DNA of 64,000 nt from Plesiomonas shigelloides (GTDB lineage Bacteria; Pseudomonadota; Gammaproteobacteria; Enterobacterales; CAMTGL01), in the NCBI RefSeq assembly GCF_900087055.1, contig NZ_LT575468.1, positions 744,001-808,000 of the forward strand. Direction: 5' to 3'. The notes beneath the pieces were generated by a model, which worked only from the letters and a program-made list of their open reading frames with translations, searched no databases and was not told the DNA's origin. The first letter of the stretch is position 1, and each line of letters starts with the position of its first letter. Of the stretch, positions 9,363 through 18,836 are shown one piece after another. The translations under genes and the position numbers were made by a program.

Positions 9363-9686
9363 TCGGTACTCAATCATCAGTGCCAACATAAGTTAAACCA
9401 GCACTGACGCAGGGATTTTATAAATAGAACATCACCTTGCAGGTTGTTGTTACGTGCTACTGGCCATGTAGTGCAGGCCATGTGGTAGACACGAGCAGCT
9501 CCGGTGTGATTTCTATGACAGATTTTTGCGAGCAGCTTCAGACGCCGCCTTTGTGCGGCGTTTTATTTTTTGCGGTTACGGCACTTTTGCGGCAATGTAC
9601 CGGTCAAAAGCGGCAGTCATACGGGCATTGATACCCGTAGTTAGAGTAGTTAGACCCGAAATCGAGAACTCCAAGGGGAACAAGGT
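9363..9686. other. Intergenic region upp to DUF2066, uraA missing
   Basis: 324 bp without a convincing gene. It holds a terminator at 9542-9571. Nothing resembling a uraA remnant is visible, and the short open frames lack ribosome sites. Confidence 0.6.
9542..9571 (+). terminator. Rho-independent terminator downstream of upp
   Basis: Stem ACGCCGC / GCGGCGT with a 6-nt loop, followed by TTTATTTTTT. It lies about 180 bp after the upp stop. Confidence 0.85.
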
Positions 9687-11225
9687 ATGCGGATTAAACC
9701 CATCGTGGCATGGACTTTCCTGCTACTGGCGGGCGGCGTGCAAGCGGCAGAGGTGAATGATTTTTATCTGGTGCGCTTGCCGGCAAGTGGCGCCCAACTG
9801 ACCGATGCTCAGCGTAGCGAAGCGCTGGATGATATGTTGATCCGCTACAGTGGTCTGCGTGAATTACCGGCCTCTCCGGCGCTACAAAGCGCTCAGCAAC
9901 AAGCTGGTCGTTATATTGCCCAAACACAAACGCGCAATGAAAACGGCGAAAAGACCGCCGATGTCAGCTTTGATCCAGCCGCTGTGCAGCATTTGGCACA
10001 AACCTTAGGCTTACCGGTGTGGAACCATGATCGTCCGGCCATCATGCTGTGGTTGGTGGATAACCGCGGTAATAACAGCGCAGGCGAGCGGCGCATCATG
10101 CTCGATCAAGAGTATTCCGCTGCTCGTGAACAACTGCGTCAAGTCGCCATGGAGCGCGGGATCCCACTGCTGCTGCCTTTAGGCGATCTGGAAGATAACA
10201 TGGCGGTGTCGGCCAGCGATGTGTACGGCAACTTTATTAACCCAATTGCCGCCGCCAGTTTGCGTTACCAGCCGGATGCGGTACTGGTGGCGTCACTGAA
10301 CAATGATAGCCTGACCTGGCATCTGTATGATGCCGCGCCAGATAAGCTGCAAACTTCACTGCCACAATCGCAAGAATATACCTTACCGGGCGCGCCAGAT
10401 CAGACCGTTGGTGAGATGCTAGAGCAGGTCGCCGATTACTACGCGAAAAAAGCGCGCGATGCGGCTACACCGGCTACTGCCGTGGCGGGTGCCGCTTCGG
10501 CGAACATTGCTCCTGCTAGCACTGCTGCGGTCGGTGCGATTAACGCTGGCTCAGAGCCTGTGGCTAACTCTGCACCGGCTGTCGATTCTGCTGCGACTGC
10601 CGCTGTGGCACCTATTGCCATGGGCGCGGCCTCAGCGACCGCCGCCACAACTGCTGTCCCAACAACCGCGGTGCCCATTACTGGCCCACAAGAGACATCT
10701 GTGGCTGGCGGAATGGTACCCGCGAATGTACCGGCGACTGCGACAGCGGCAGCCAGTGCCGCAGCTAATAGCGTGGCGGGTAGTGCATCGGCCGATGGCG
10801 TTTTACCTACCGCGCAGCTGGTGCAGCAAGATATGCAGGCACAATCGGCGCTGCCGGATGCCAGCAGTGTGAGCGGCTATGCCGGCACGGTGATGCGTAG
10901 CGGTACCACGCCGCCGCCGGCCTCCGCGATTTCACCGCAAATGAGTTACCCCTCTACGCCGCTGGCTGATAATCAATACGCCTTGGTGGTGGCAGGAATA
11001 ACCTCGCCTGATCAGTTAACGCAGCTCAGTAAACGCCTGAAAGCACTGACGGCGGCGACGGATGTACAGATGATTGGTCTGGCCGGTAGCGAAGTGGAAT
11101 ATCACATGGTGATGAAAGGAACGCGCGCTGATTTGGAAAAAGAGTTGGCGGCGGCCGGTTCGCTGAAAATGGATGCGGGCAATGCGGCGCAGGGAAAAGT
11201 GCTAAAATATCAATGGGGATCGTAA
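9687..11225 (+). CDS. DUF2066 domain protein, exported, with long Ala-rich linker
   Basis: Function unknown. The protein is 512 aa with a signal peptide (MRIKPIVAWTFLLLAGGVQA, cut before AEV). The DUF2066-type part at about residues 22-250 begins DFYLVRLPASGAQLTDAQRS. Residues about 255-415 are low complexity, almost only Ala, Thr, Val, Pro and Ser. A second compact C-terminal segment (about 430-512) with YALVVAGITSPDQL follows. DUF2066 proteins directly before hda are typical of Vibrio and relatives; the linker makes this one long. AAGGGGAACAAGGT precedes the ATG. hda starts 76 bp downstream, so cotranscription is possible. Confidence 0.8.
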   Translation: MRIKPIVAWTFLLLAGGVQAAEVNDFYLVRLPASGAQLTDAQRSEALDDMLIRYSGLRELPASPALQSAQQQAGRYIAQTQTRNENGEKTADVSFDPAAVQHLAQTLGLPVWNHDRPAIMLWLVDNRGNNSAGERRIMLDQEYSAAREQLRQVAMERGIPLLLPLGDLEDNMAVSASDVYGNFINPIAAASLRYQPDAVLVASLNNDSLTWHLYDAAPDKLQTSLPQSQEYTLPGAPDQTVGEMLEQVADYYAKKARDAATPATAVAGAASANIAPASTAAVGAINAGSEPVANSAPAVDSAATAAVAPIAMGAASATAATTAVPTTAVPITGPQETSVAGGMVPANVPATATAAASAAANSVAGSASADGVLPTAQLVQQDMQAQSALPDASSVSGYAGTVMRSGTTPPPASAISPQMSYPSTPLADNQYALVVAGITSPDQLTQLSKRLKALTAATDVQMIGLAGSEVEYHMVMKGTRADLEKELAAAGSLKMDAGNAAQGKVLKYQWGS

Positions 11226-11301
11226 CCGATCCCCAGGTGAGTTCTAACATGGCCCTGAACATGATAGACTTAGCGGCAGTTATATTAATGAGTGGACTTG
11301 A

Positions 11302-12009
11302 GTGGATCTGAATACACCGGCTCAGCTGTCGCTACCGATCAACCTTCCTGACGATGAAACCTTTTCCAGTTTTTATCCGGGTAAAAACCAGCAATTGCTG
11401 GAGGCGATCCAATCCCTGATTCAGGGCGATAGTGGCGGATATCTCTACTTCTGGGCGCGTAAAGGCGCGGGACGTAGTCATCTGCTACACGCTGCGTGTG
11501 CCGAACTGTCTGCTCATAATCTGGCGGTAGGTTATGTACCGCTGGATAAACGCGAGTATTTTGGTCCCGATGTGCTAGAAGGCATGGAGCATCTGGCGCT
11601 GGTTTGTATCGATAATATCGAGCTGATCGCGGGCGATCCCGAGTGGGAATTGGCGATTTTTGACCTGTATAACCGGATCCGTGAGCAGGGGCGCACGCGT
11701 TTGCTGATCGCCGGTGATCAGGCACCGCGTCAACTCAACCTGACCTTACCGGATCTGGCATCGCGTCTGGATTGGGGACAGATCTACAAACTCTATCCAC
11801 TGGCGGATGAAGATAAGCTGCAGGCGCTGCAAGCGCGGGCGCGTTTGCGTGGCTTTGAGATGCCAGAAGATGTTGGCCGCTTTCTGCTCAAGCGTTTGAG
11901 CCGCGATATGCGGACCTTGTTTGATACCTTAGATAAACTCGATCACGCCTCGATAGCGGCGCAGCGTAAGCTGACCATCCCGTTTGTGAAAGAGATCCTC
12001 TCGCTCTGA
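11302..12009 (+). CDS. hda: DnaA regulatory inactivator Hda
   Basis: AAA+ protein that binds the DNA polymerase III sliding clamp and makes DnaA hydrolyse its ATP, which prevents re-initiation. The protein is 235 aa and very close to E. coli Hda. The clamp-binding motif QLSLPI is at residues 8-13, the P-loop-like [14 protein letters not shown] follows, and the C-terminal [12 protein letters not shown] is conserved. There is no ATG start. A TGA stop directly precedes GTG 11302, and a CTG lies at 11308 just before the conserved NTPAQ. E. coli Hda is reported to start at a CTG in that position, so the real start may be 11308. Confidence 0.95.
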   Translation: MDLNTPAQLSLPINLPDDETFSSFYPGKNQQLLEAIQSLIQGDSGGYLYFWARKGAGRSHLLHAACAELSAHNLAVGYVPLDKREYFGPDVLEGMEHLALVCIDNIELIAGDPEWELAIFDLYNRIREQGRTRLLIAGDQAPRQLNLTLPDLASRLDWGQIYKLYPLADEDKLQALQARARLRGFEMPEDVGRFLLKRLSRDMRTLFDTLDKLDHASIAAQRKLTIPFVKEILSL

Positions 12010-12144
12010 GTTGGGTTTTCTCGCTTTTTATCTACTTGCCTGCCTATCTATTTATCTTGTTATCTTTCTTTCTATTAAGGGCTATCGTGGCTATCTAGGC
12101 TAATTGCGCGCGATACCTGAGGCGCGTGTTGTCGTTTTGGGATT

Positions 12145-12573
12145 TTATTCCGCTTTTAGTTTGCGCAGTTTTAGCCCCAATTCTTGACCACGTTTACGTG
12201 CGTACAGCAGATTTAAGGTAAAGCTACCGCTTGTTAGGATCAGCTCGACAATGCCCAGCCAGCGCTCACCCTCATCAATGGTGATGATCGTTAAGGCATG
12301 TAAAAAATAGAGCATCAGGACGAAATTAGCCCACGCATGGGTATACGGCCGCCCTTGAAACAGTCCACGTAAAGGGAACAGTAACGGCGCACACCAGCCT
12401 AGCGTGACGGCCCATGCCGGTAGGTGCGGATGCGGTGAAAGCCATAAATGCCAAACCACCTGCCATAACAGTAACCCGAGCCAAAATAGACGAGTACCTT
12501 GCCACAAGGTATGGGTATAAGTGCCGGGTGGTGGATAGCTTGCGGAAGGGGTTATCGGGGTCTGTGCCATCAT
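12145..12573 (-). CDS. DUF2069 family inner-membrane protein
   Basis: Predicted small inner-membrane protein of unknown role, 142 aa. Hydrophobic segments at about residues 25-42, 51-70, 80-100 and 107-125 suggest four helices, and the C-terminus is basic (RKRGQELGLKLRKLKAE). The frame is open further upstream, but ATG 12573 has AGGA 5 nt before it, and the upstream part overlaps the neighbouring gene. It is last in the minus-strand run bepA-arsC-wrbA-like-DUF2069, an arrangement I recall from Vibrio-type genomes. Confidence 0.75.
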   Translation of the reverse strand: MMAQTPITPSASYPPPGTYTHTLWQGTRLFWLGLLLWQVVWHLWLSPHPHLPAWAVTLGWCAPLLFPLRGLFQGRPYTHAWANFVLMLYFLHALTIITIDEGERWLGIVELILTSGSFTLNLLYARKRGQELGLKLRKLKAE

Positions 12574-12625
12574 CAACATCCTGTTAATTGTCTGTCCATT
12601 TGCCAAAGCACGCTTTGCGGCAGTA

Positions 12626-13219
12626 TCAGCGTGCTGGCGGGGCATTGTCACGCAGTTTTTTGCATACCTGCGCCAGTCGCTGCCCTTGAATGCGCGCCAG
12701 TTGCTGCTCATGAGGGCTCAGACCTGGTTGATGTCCGGTATGCCCCGCACCATAAGGCGCGCCGCCTTGCTGGGTTTGATGCAGCGCCGGTTCACTGTAG
12801 GGCAGGCCGAGCACCAGCATACCGTGGTGCAGCAGCGGTAACATCAACCCCAGTAAGGTGGCCTCTTGTCCGCCGTGTTGGCTGGATGATGAGGTAAACA
12901 CACAGGCCGGTTTGTCGATCAGACTGCCTTTGAGCCAGTCGGCACTGGTGCTATCCCAAAAGTGCTTCATGGGTGCGGCCATTTGGCCAAAATAGCTGGG
13001 GCTGCCTAAGGCGAGCCCCATGCAGTGTTCGAGCTCATGCGCACTAACGCGCGGATCGTCATCGGGATGTTCGGCGGCATGGGAGGTACTTTCTCCCCAC
13101 TCGGGCACGGTGCGCAGCCAAACGGGCAGACCTTCGGCTTGGACGCCGCGCGCAATCTGCTGTGCCAGACGGCGGGTGGCTCCATGGCGTGAGTAATACA
13201 GTACCAATACCGCCGACAT
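12626..13219 (-). CDS. WrbA-like NAD(P)H:quinone oxidoreductase (flavodoxin fold)
   Basis: Probable FMN-dependent two-electron quinone reductase. The protein is 197 aa. It begins with the flavodoxin phosphate-binding strand and loop VLVLYYSRHGATRRLAQQIA and has GLALGSPSYFGQMAAPMKHF and the FTSSSSQHGGQEATLL segment of the WrbA family. Its ATG overlaps the arsC stop (TGATG), so it is translationally coupled. It is shorter and more divergent than E. coli WrbA in the same family, so no symbol is given. Confidence 0.88.
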   Translation of the reverse strand: MSAVLVLYYSRHGATRRLAQQIARGVQAEGLPVWLRTVPEWGESTSHAAEHPDDDPRVSAHELEHCMGLALGSPSYFGQMAAPMKHFWDSTSADWLKGSLIDKPACVFTSSSSQHGGQEATLLGLMLPLLHHGMLVLGLPYSEPALHQTQQGGAPYGAGHTGHQPGLSPHEQQLARIQGQRLAQVCKKLRDNAPPAR

Positions 13220-13566
13220 CAGAGGATATCCAGAACCTGTTGCGGCGGACGGCCAATACGCGCTTGGCCGTTATTGACCACAATTGGCCGCTCGATTAAC
13301 CGTGGGTGAGCCAGCATAGCATCCAGCAATTGATCTTCGCTCAGCGCCGGATTATCTAAACCCAACTCGAGATATGCGCTCTCTTTGTGTCGCATTAAGT
13401 CACGTGCCGAGGCAAGGCCGAGCTGTTGGATCAGCGCTTGTAAGGTGGCTTTATCAGGTGGTGTTTGCAGGTACAGCACCACATCCGGTTGCAGACCACG
13501 CTCTTCGAGCAGGCTTAAGGTTTCTCGGCTTTTTGAGCAGCGTGGGTTGTGATAAATGGTCAGCAT
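13219..13566 (-). CDS. yfgD: ArsC/Spx-like reductase (YfgD type)
   Basis: Glutaredoxin-fold arsenate-reductase family protein, 115 aa. The active-site Cys is in YHNPRCSKSRETL near the N-terminus, and the IGRPP motif near the C-terminus carries the conserved Arg. The open frame starts further upstream, but ATG 13566 with GGAAA about 12 nt ahead fits the family start MLTIYHNPRC. No arsenic efflux genes are nearby. The E. coli homologue sits at the same place between hda and bepA, so an actual arsenate role is not certain. Confidence 0.92.
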   Translation of the reverse strand: MLTIYHNPRCSKSRETLSLLEERGLQPDVVLYLQTPPDKATLQALIQQLGLASARDLMRHKESAYLELGLDNPALSEDQLLDAMLAHPRLIERPIVVNNGQARIGRPPQQVLDIL

Positions 13567-13621
13567 GATTAGCGATGTTTCCTTTTTCGTTATTATGGCG
13601 AGCGCGATTTTTGTTGTTATC

Positions 13622-15127
13622 TTAGGATTTAAATTTACTGTAGCGATTTTGTAGCTGGCGCAGCTGATCAATGCGCGCATCATAGCGCGCTTGCTTGAGG
13701 CTATTGACCTTCACCAGCTGGCTAGCGTTAGTCAGCAAGGTGATCGCTTCATCGAAATTGCCTTGCAGTGCGCTGTTTTCGGCGCGGGCGGCCAATTCGG
13801 CATCACGTTGACCAAGCGCGGCATACACTTCGGCTGACAGTCCCCAACCATTGAGATCATTTGGATTGGCGAAGGTATAGCGCTCCAAGCGCTTGATCGC
13901 TTCTTGGGACTGACCGGCTTTGTAATAGGCGTTGGCCAAGTTGAGCTGTAAGACGCGGCTATCGGGCTGGCTTTGCAGCGCCTGTTGCAAGCGGCGTACC
14001 GCATCGGCACCACGATTCTGGCCGATATCAATGTCGGTCATCAGATCGATATACCACTGATTTTTCGGGCTCTGCGTCAGTAACGGTTGTAACTCGGTGC
14101 GTGCTTGCGCGTACTGGCGGTTTTGATAAGCCAACAAGGCTTTACCGTACTGCGCCGCTTGTTTTTCTAACGCATTACCTTGCGCGCTCATCTGATTCAG
14201 TGTGGCGCTAGACAGCGTATTTTCACCGCTGCCGTACATCCCAAGCAGACGGATTTTGGCTAGCTGGAACTCCAGTGAACCGCTTGGATGGCGTTGTGGC
14301 AGGCGATTAGCGCGAGTTTGCGCTTCGGCTAAACGGCTTTCTGGTAACGGGTGCGTCAGCAAAATTTCGGGTGGCTTAGAAGCGTAACGATACTGCGCGG
14401 CGAGCTTTTCCAAAAATGACGGTGAACCTTGCGGATCGAAGCCCGCGCGCGACAGCAAGGCGATCCCAATCCGATCCGCTTCTTGTTCGTTGCTTTGGGT
14501 AAACGAAATCATATTTTGCTGCGTACCGGCCAAGGTACTGCTGAGCGCCGCCATCCCCATTTGTGGGTTTGCCATGGTCAGCAATATCGAGCCGATGGTT
14601 GCCGCCCAAGTGAGCGGTGCGGAGCGCTGTTGCTCTTCCATCGCACGCGCCAGATGGCGCTGGGTAACGTGTGAGATTTCGTGCGCAATGACCGAGGCCA
14701 GTTCGCTTTCGTTATCGGCGGTCAGGATCAAGCCGGAGTGCAGCACGACGTTGCCGCCAAAAAAGGCGAAGGCGTTGAGATTATTGTTGCGGATCAGCAG
14801 GAAATTAAACGGTGTTTGCACCGAATCGGCATGCCGCACCAGACGTTGGCCTAGACCGGCGATATAGGCATCGAGCAGCGGATCGGAGATCAACGGCGCT
14901 TTACCGCGCATTTGGCGCAGGTAAAAATCCCCTAGCTCTTTTTCCTGATTAATACTGAGTACGCTGCCGCCAGCAGTGCCGATATCCGGCAAATCGCGGT
15001 CGAGCGCAGCATCCGGACTGCTTTCCGGCAAACGTAAATCCAGCGCTGCTTGAACGGGCAGGCTGCTGGTAAGCAAAATGCCGGTCAGCAAGCCGGCAAT
15101 CGCAGAGTGCGAAAATCGATATGCCAT
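13622..15127 (-). CDS. bepA: Beta-barrel assembly-enhancing protease BepA
   Basis: Periplasmic M48 zinc metallopeptidase with TPR repeats that assists LptD maturation and degrades stalled outer-membrane proteins. The protein is 501 aa against 487 in E. coli. The signal peptide ends in SSLPVQA at residue 27. The zinc motif HEISH is at residues 149-153, and the third ligand is E214 in the NEQEAD segment. The C-terminal half is TPR-like, with helix pairs such as [19 protein letters not shown]. It is first of a four-gene minus-strand group and divergent from the tusA-like gene. Confidence 0.96.
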   Translation of the reverse strand: MAYRFSHSAIAGLLTGILLTSSLPVQAALDLRLPESSPDAALDRDLPDIGTAGGSVLSINQEKELGDFYLRQMRGKAPLISDPLLDAYIAGLGQRLVRHADSVQTPFNFLLIRNNNLNAFAFFGGNVVLHSGLILTADNESELASVIAHEISHVTQRHLARAMEEQQRSAPLTWAATIGSILLTMANPQMGMAALSSTLAGTQQNMISFTQSNEQEADRIGIALLSRAGFDPQGSPSFLEKLAAQYRYASKPPEILLTHPLPESRLAEAQTRANRLPQRHPSGSLEFQLAKIRLLGMYGSGENTLSSATLNQMSAQGNALEKQAAQYGKALLAYQNRQYAQARTELQPLLTQSPKNQWYIDLMTDIDIGQNRGADAVRRLQQALQSQPDSRVLQLNLANAYYKAGQSQEAIKRLERYTFANPNDLNGWGLSAEVYAALGQRDAELAARAENSALQGNFDEAITLLTNASQLVKVNSLKQARYDARIDQLRQLQNRYSKFKS

Positions 15128-15258
15128 GGATCTCTGTATTATCCTTAATCTAACGACGCCGTAAGTAAACTTCGACCCTGCTTTGCAGGAGAAGTTCTTC
15201 TGCCCGCAGGGACACTCCTTTACAATAGACAGACATCTTACACCGGTGCCAAGATGTT

Positions 15259-15513
15259 ATGGAAATGATTCAAATTGATTTGAGTGCGTTACGCTGTCCG
15301 CAACTGTTATTGCAGGCGAAAAAAACGTTACGCATGTATCCTGATGCCGCAATGGTGGTTTTTTATCTTTCCGGTTCGGCGGAGTTGCATGATTTGCTCC
15401 GTCTGGCACTGGCGCAGGGATGGTGTGTATCCCATGAGCATGAACAGGCGTTATCACGCTGGCGGGTGCAATTGAGCCGTCGGCCTTCTGATAGCCAAGG
15501 AGTTGTAAGTTAA
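15259..15513 (+). CDS. TusA-family sulfurtransferase-like protein
   Basis: Small TusA/YeeD/SirA-fold protein of 84 aa. The Cys of the N-terminal CPxP-type motif is present, but the motif reads [14 protein letters not shown], with the second Pro replaced. TusA proteins carry persulfide sulfur; whether this one does is inferred. ATG 15259 and a second ATG at 15265 are both possible and the ribosome site is weak. The stop overlaps the perM start (TAATG), so the pair is coupled. Confidence 0.8.
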   Translation: MEMIQIDLSALRCPQLLLQAKKTLRMYPDAAMVVFYLSGSAELHDLLRLALAQGWCVSHEHEQALSRWRVQLSRRPSDSQGVVS

Positions 15514-16583
15514 TGTTGGCGATGTTGTTGCGCTGGTACCGCCAGCGCTTTTCCGATCCGCAGGCGGTCAGTCTGGCATTGCTGCTGTTGATTGGTGCCG
15601 GAACCCTTTATTTTTTCAGTAGTTTGATCACTCCGCTGCTGGCTGCGATTGTGCTGGCGTACCTGTTGGAGTGGCCGGTCGGCCGTCTGAGCCATTACGG
15701 GATGCCGCGTACGCTGAGTGTGGTGCTGGTGATGTCGGCGTTTGTTGGTTTGATGTTGCTGTCGGTGCTGGTGTTGGTGCCAAGCCTCTGGCAGCAGTGT
15801 GCCAATTTGGCACGTGATATTCCGACCATGCTCAATCAATTCCACAATTTTGTCGCGTCCTTGCCAGAGCATTACCCAGATTATATCGATTACAGCATGC
15901 TCGATACCTTAACCTCGAGTTTGCGCGATAAGTTTCTGGCCATGGGCGAATCGGTGCTCAAGTTATCTTTGGCGTCACTGGTGAGCTTGGTCGCACTGGC
16001 GGTGTATCTGGTGCTGGTACCGCTGATGGTATTTTTCCTGCTCAAGGATAAACAGCAGATGTTTCGCGCCGTATCGCGAGTGCTGCCGAAAAATCGCCAT
16101 CTGGTCGGTAAAGTGTGGCTGGAGATGAACCAGCAAATCACCAACTACATTCGCGGTAAGGTGATTGAAATTTTGGTGGTTGGGGTGACCTCGTACCTGA
16201 CGTTTATCGCCTTTGGCCTGAACTATCCGCTGTTGTTGGCGGTATTAGTGGGGCTGTCGGTGTTGATCCCGTATATCGGGGCGGCGTTGGTGACCATTCC
16301 GGTCGCGCTGGTGGCGCTGTTTCAGTGGGGCATTTCGCCGGAGTTCTGGTATCTGCTCACTGCCTACCTGATTATTCAGGCGCTGGATGGTAACTTGCTG
16401 GTGCCGGTATTGTTCTCGGAAGCGGTGAATTTGCATCCGTTGGTGATTATTGTGTCGGTGCTGGTTTTTGGTGGGCTGTGGGGATTCTGGGGCGTCTTTT
16501 TTGCCATCCCACTGGCGACCTTAGTCAAGGCGGTGATCAATGTTTGGCCAGCGCCGGAAGAGCCACCGATGGAAACGGCGTGA
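15513..16583 (+). CDS. perM: AI-2E family (PerM/UPF0118) transporter
   Basis: Putative inner-membrane permease of 356 aa, close to E. coli PerM (YfgO). About eight hydrophobic segments are visible, including [20 protein letters not shown] at about residues 20-40. A soluble amphipathic part at about 95-150 is followed by conserved [17 protein letters not shown]. Substrate is not known for PerM; other family members export autoinducer-2 or exchange ions. It overlaps the tusA-like gene by one base and shares a bidirectional terminator with bcp. Confidence 0.93.
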   Translation: MLAMLLRWYRQRFSDPQAVSLALLLLIGAGTLYFFSSLITPLLAAIVLAYLLEWPVGRLSHYGMPRTLSVVLVMSAFVGLMLLSVLVLVPSLWQQCANLARDIPTMLNQFHNFVASLPEHYPDYIDYSMLDTLTSSLRDKFLAMGESVLKLSLASLVSLVALAVYLVLVPLMVFFLLKDKQQMFRAVSRVLPKNRHLVGKVWLEMNQQITNYIRGKVIEILVVGVTSYLTFIAFGLNYPLLLAVLVGLSVLIPYIGAALVTIPVALVALFQWGISPEFWYLLTAYLIIQALDGNLLVPVLFSEAVNLHPLVIIVSVLVFGGLWGFWGVFFAIPLATLVKAVINVWPAPEEPPMETA

Positions 16584-16638
16584 GTTGTTTGCCGCTTTAA
16601 TGGCAAAGCGAAGAGCAAAACGCGAAGAGCCAATAAAT

Positions 16639-16666
16639 AAAAAGGACGGGGTAACCCGTCCTTTTT
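16639..16666. terminator. Bidirectional terminator between perM and bcp
   Basis: Perfect stem AAAAAGGACGGG / CCCGTCCTTTTT with a GTAA loop; it can serve both converging genes. Confidence 0.9.
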
Positions 16667-16707
16667 GCTGTCTGGTGTTTGTTGGCGTGCGCTGTTAAGC
16701 GCGGCGC

Positions 16708-17175
16708 TTACAGGCTACGCAGGTAGTTGAGCACTACTTCGTGGTGGTCTTTGGTCTTAAAGCTATCAAAGACGTGCTGCACGGTGCCTTGCTCATCAAT
16801 CAGGAAGCTGATGCGATGGATACCATCGTACACTTTGCCCATGAACTTCTTCTCACCCCAGACGCCGAACTGTTCGGCCACCTGATGGTTTTCGTCAGAC
16901 AGTAGGGTGAAGTTAAGCATCTCTTTTTCGGCAAAGCGCGACAGTTTCTCTGGTTTATCGGTGCTGATCCCCAGGACATCGACGCCAAACTGTTTCAGAT
17001 CAGGCTGGCTATCCCGTAAGCCACAGGCCTGTACGGTACAACCCGGCGTCATGGCTTTCGGGTAAAAATAGACCAGCACTTTGCTGCCCAGATAGTCGCT
17101 CAGACTGATCTCTTCGCCGTCTTGATCGAGCAGCGTAAATTGCGGAGCTTTATCTCCGGCCTTTAGCGTTTGCAT
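16708..17175 (-). CDS. bcp: Thiol peroxidase Bcp (atypical peroxiredoxin)
   Basis: Reduces hydrogen peroxide and organic hydroperoxides with thioredoxin as electron donor. The protein is 155 aa, the size of E. coli Bcp (156). The peroxidatic Cys46 and resolving Cys51 sit in MTPGCTVQACGLRD, the usual C-x4-C spacing. The catalytic-pocket Arg and downstream FGVWGEKKFMGK are conserved. gcvR lies 55 bp upstream on the same strand, as in E. coli. Confidence 0.97.
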   Translation of the reverse strand: MQTLKAGDKAPQFTLLDQDGEEISLSDYLGSKVLVYFYPKAMTPGCTVQACGLRDSQPDLKQFGVDVLGISTDKPEKLSRFAEKEMLNFTLLSDENHQVAEQFGVWGEKKFMGKVYDGIHRISFLIDEQGTVQHVFDSFKTKDHHEVVLNYLRSL

Positions 17176-17229
17176 AAGCGGTAAGTCCTTGCGTGTTCAG
17201 ATTCTGGTCATTGTTATGGCAGTATCCGG

Positions 17230-17790
17230 TTACGGCTGCTCAGGCTGGCTGTGAACCGCAACATTGATATTGCCCTGTGCGCCCAATTTCTGACACAAAG
17301 CGTGGAAATCATCAATCACTGAATGTTGCTCCAGCGCACAGTTTTGGCAGTGGGCTGCAATCTGAATGCTGAGCAAGGGAACTTGTCCGGGCCGTGCTAA
17401 GGTCTTCGAGGCCAGCTCGGCAATATCCAAATTGCGCGAGGCAAAAAAGTCGGTAAATTTTTCGATGATGTGCGGGGAGTCATCCACATCCACCTGCACC
17501 CAGACCATCGCCGGGTACGGCGCTTTGGGCTCGCACACCGTGCGCTTCATGACGATCATCAGGTTTAATTCGGCGGCGGTAACCGGCAAAGTGGATTCGA
17601 TGCGGGCGATGGCATTCCAACTGCCGGACAGCAACATGATGAAGGTGAACTCGCCCCCGAGCAGGGCTAAACGGCTGTCTTCGATGTTGCAATCGCAACT
17701 GCTGACGTGACGGGTGATGGTGTTAACGATCCCCGGACGGTTTGTTCCGACCGCGGTCAGAACCAGATAATGAGCTTGCGGCTGTTGCAC
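17230..17790 (-). CDS. gcvR: Glycine cleavage system transcriptional repressor GcvR
   Basis: ACT-domain protein that binds glycine and antagonises the activator GcvA. The protein is 186 aa. The first ACT repeat contains GTNRPGIVNTITRHVSSCDCNIEDSR in two adjacent segments, and the second begins at about residue 95 (VWVQVDVDDSPHIIEKF). The open frame begins at 17922, but the family start aligns with GTG 17790, which has GGAG 8 nt upstream, so GTG is chosen. It is divergent from dapA, as in E. coli. Confidence 0.93.
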   Translation of the reverse strand: MQQPQAHYLVLTAVGTNRPGIVNTITRHVSSCDCNIEDSRLALLGGEFTFIMLLSGSWNAIARIESTLPVTAAELNLMIVMKRTVCEPKAPYPAMVWVQVDVDDSPHIIEKFTDFFASRNLDIAELASKTLARPGQVPLLSIQIAAHCQNCALEQHSVIDDFHALCQKLGAQGNINVAVHSQPEQP

Positions 17791-17942
17791 CCTGATATCT
17801 CCGAAAGCATGGATGCTTGCATGGTAGCACAAAATATTTTGTTTCCGGTGAGCAAAACTGAGCCGTATCTGCATTGTGTAGCTTGCATTTATCGTCCGGT
17901 AAAAAGTACCATGATTAGTCAAAATTCAAGGGAGATAATCAG

Positions 17943-18821
17943 ATGTTTTCAGGAAGCATTGTTGCGCTAGTTACGCCGATGGATCAGGCCGGAGAAGTTG
18001 ATTATGCAAGCCTGAAAAAATTGGTGGAGTATCATGTAGCCGGTGGGACTGATGCCATCGTTGCCATGGGGACCACCGGTGAGTCGGCAACGCTCAGTGT
18101 GGAAGAACACATCAAGGTTGTCCTGAAAACCCTTGAGTTCGCAGATGGCCGCATCCCTGTGATTGCCGGTACCGGTGCCAATGCCACTGCCGAGGCTATC
18201 ACGTTGACCAAAATGTTCAACGATACCGGCGTGGTGGGTTGCCTGAGCGTAACGCCTTATTACAATAAGCCGACCCAAGAAGGCTTGTTCCGTCATTATT
18301 CGGCGATTGCCGCGCATACCGATTTACCGCAAATTCTTTATAATGTGCCGGGCCGTACGGGTTGCGATCTGCTGCCGGAAACGGTGGGCCGTTTGGCGCA
18401 AGTGCCTAATATCGTGGCACTGAAAGAGGCCACTGGCGATATTAGCCGAGTACAAAAAATTCATGCGTTAACAGGGCCAGAGTTTACCCTGTTAAGCGGC
18501 GATGATGCGTCTGCGCTGGACTTTATGCAGCAAGGCGGACGCGGAGTGATTTCGGTCACCGCAAACGTAGCAGCTGAAGCGATGAGCCGGATGTGCCGTT
18601 TGGCACTGGCTGGTGAGTGGCAAGCTGCAGAAGAAATTAACGCAACACTGATGCCGCTGCATGTGGATTTATTTGCCGAATCAAACCCGATTCCGGTGAA
18701 GTGGGCGTGCCATCGTCTGGGTCTTATCAGCCACGACATGCTGCGTCTACCTTTGTTACCGCTGAGCGAGACGGCTAAACCCCGTGTCGAGAAAGCGTTG
18801 CTTGCAGCTGGTTTGCTCTAA
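17943..18821 (+). CDS. dapA: 4-hydroxy-tetrahydrodipicolinate synthase
   Basis: First committed step of the diaminopimelate/lysine pathway: condenses pyruvate with aspartate semialdehyde. The protein is 292 aa, the same as E. coli. The Schiff-base Lys161 is in VALKEATGD, with Tyr133 and Arg138 in LYNVPGRTG and Thr44-Thr45 in GTTGE. AGGGAG lies about 8 nt before the ATG. bamC follows 15 bp after the stop, an arrangement conserved with E. coli. Confidence 0.98.
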   Translation: MFSGSIVALVTPMDQAGEVDYASLKKLVEYHVAGGTDAIVAMGTTGESATLSVEEHIKVVLKTLEFADGRIPVIAGTGANATAEAITLTKMFNDTGVVGCLSVTPYYNKPTQEGLFRHYSAIAAHTDLPQILYNVPGRTGCDLLPETVGRLAQVPNIVALKEATGDISRVQKIHALTGPEFTLLSGDDASALDFMQQGGRGVISVTANVAAEAMSRMCRLALAGEWQAAEEINATLMPLHVDLFAESNPIPVKWACHRLGLISHDMLRLPLLPLSETAKPRVEKALLAAGLL

Positions 18822-18836
18822 TTGTTGGGAGTAGGA

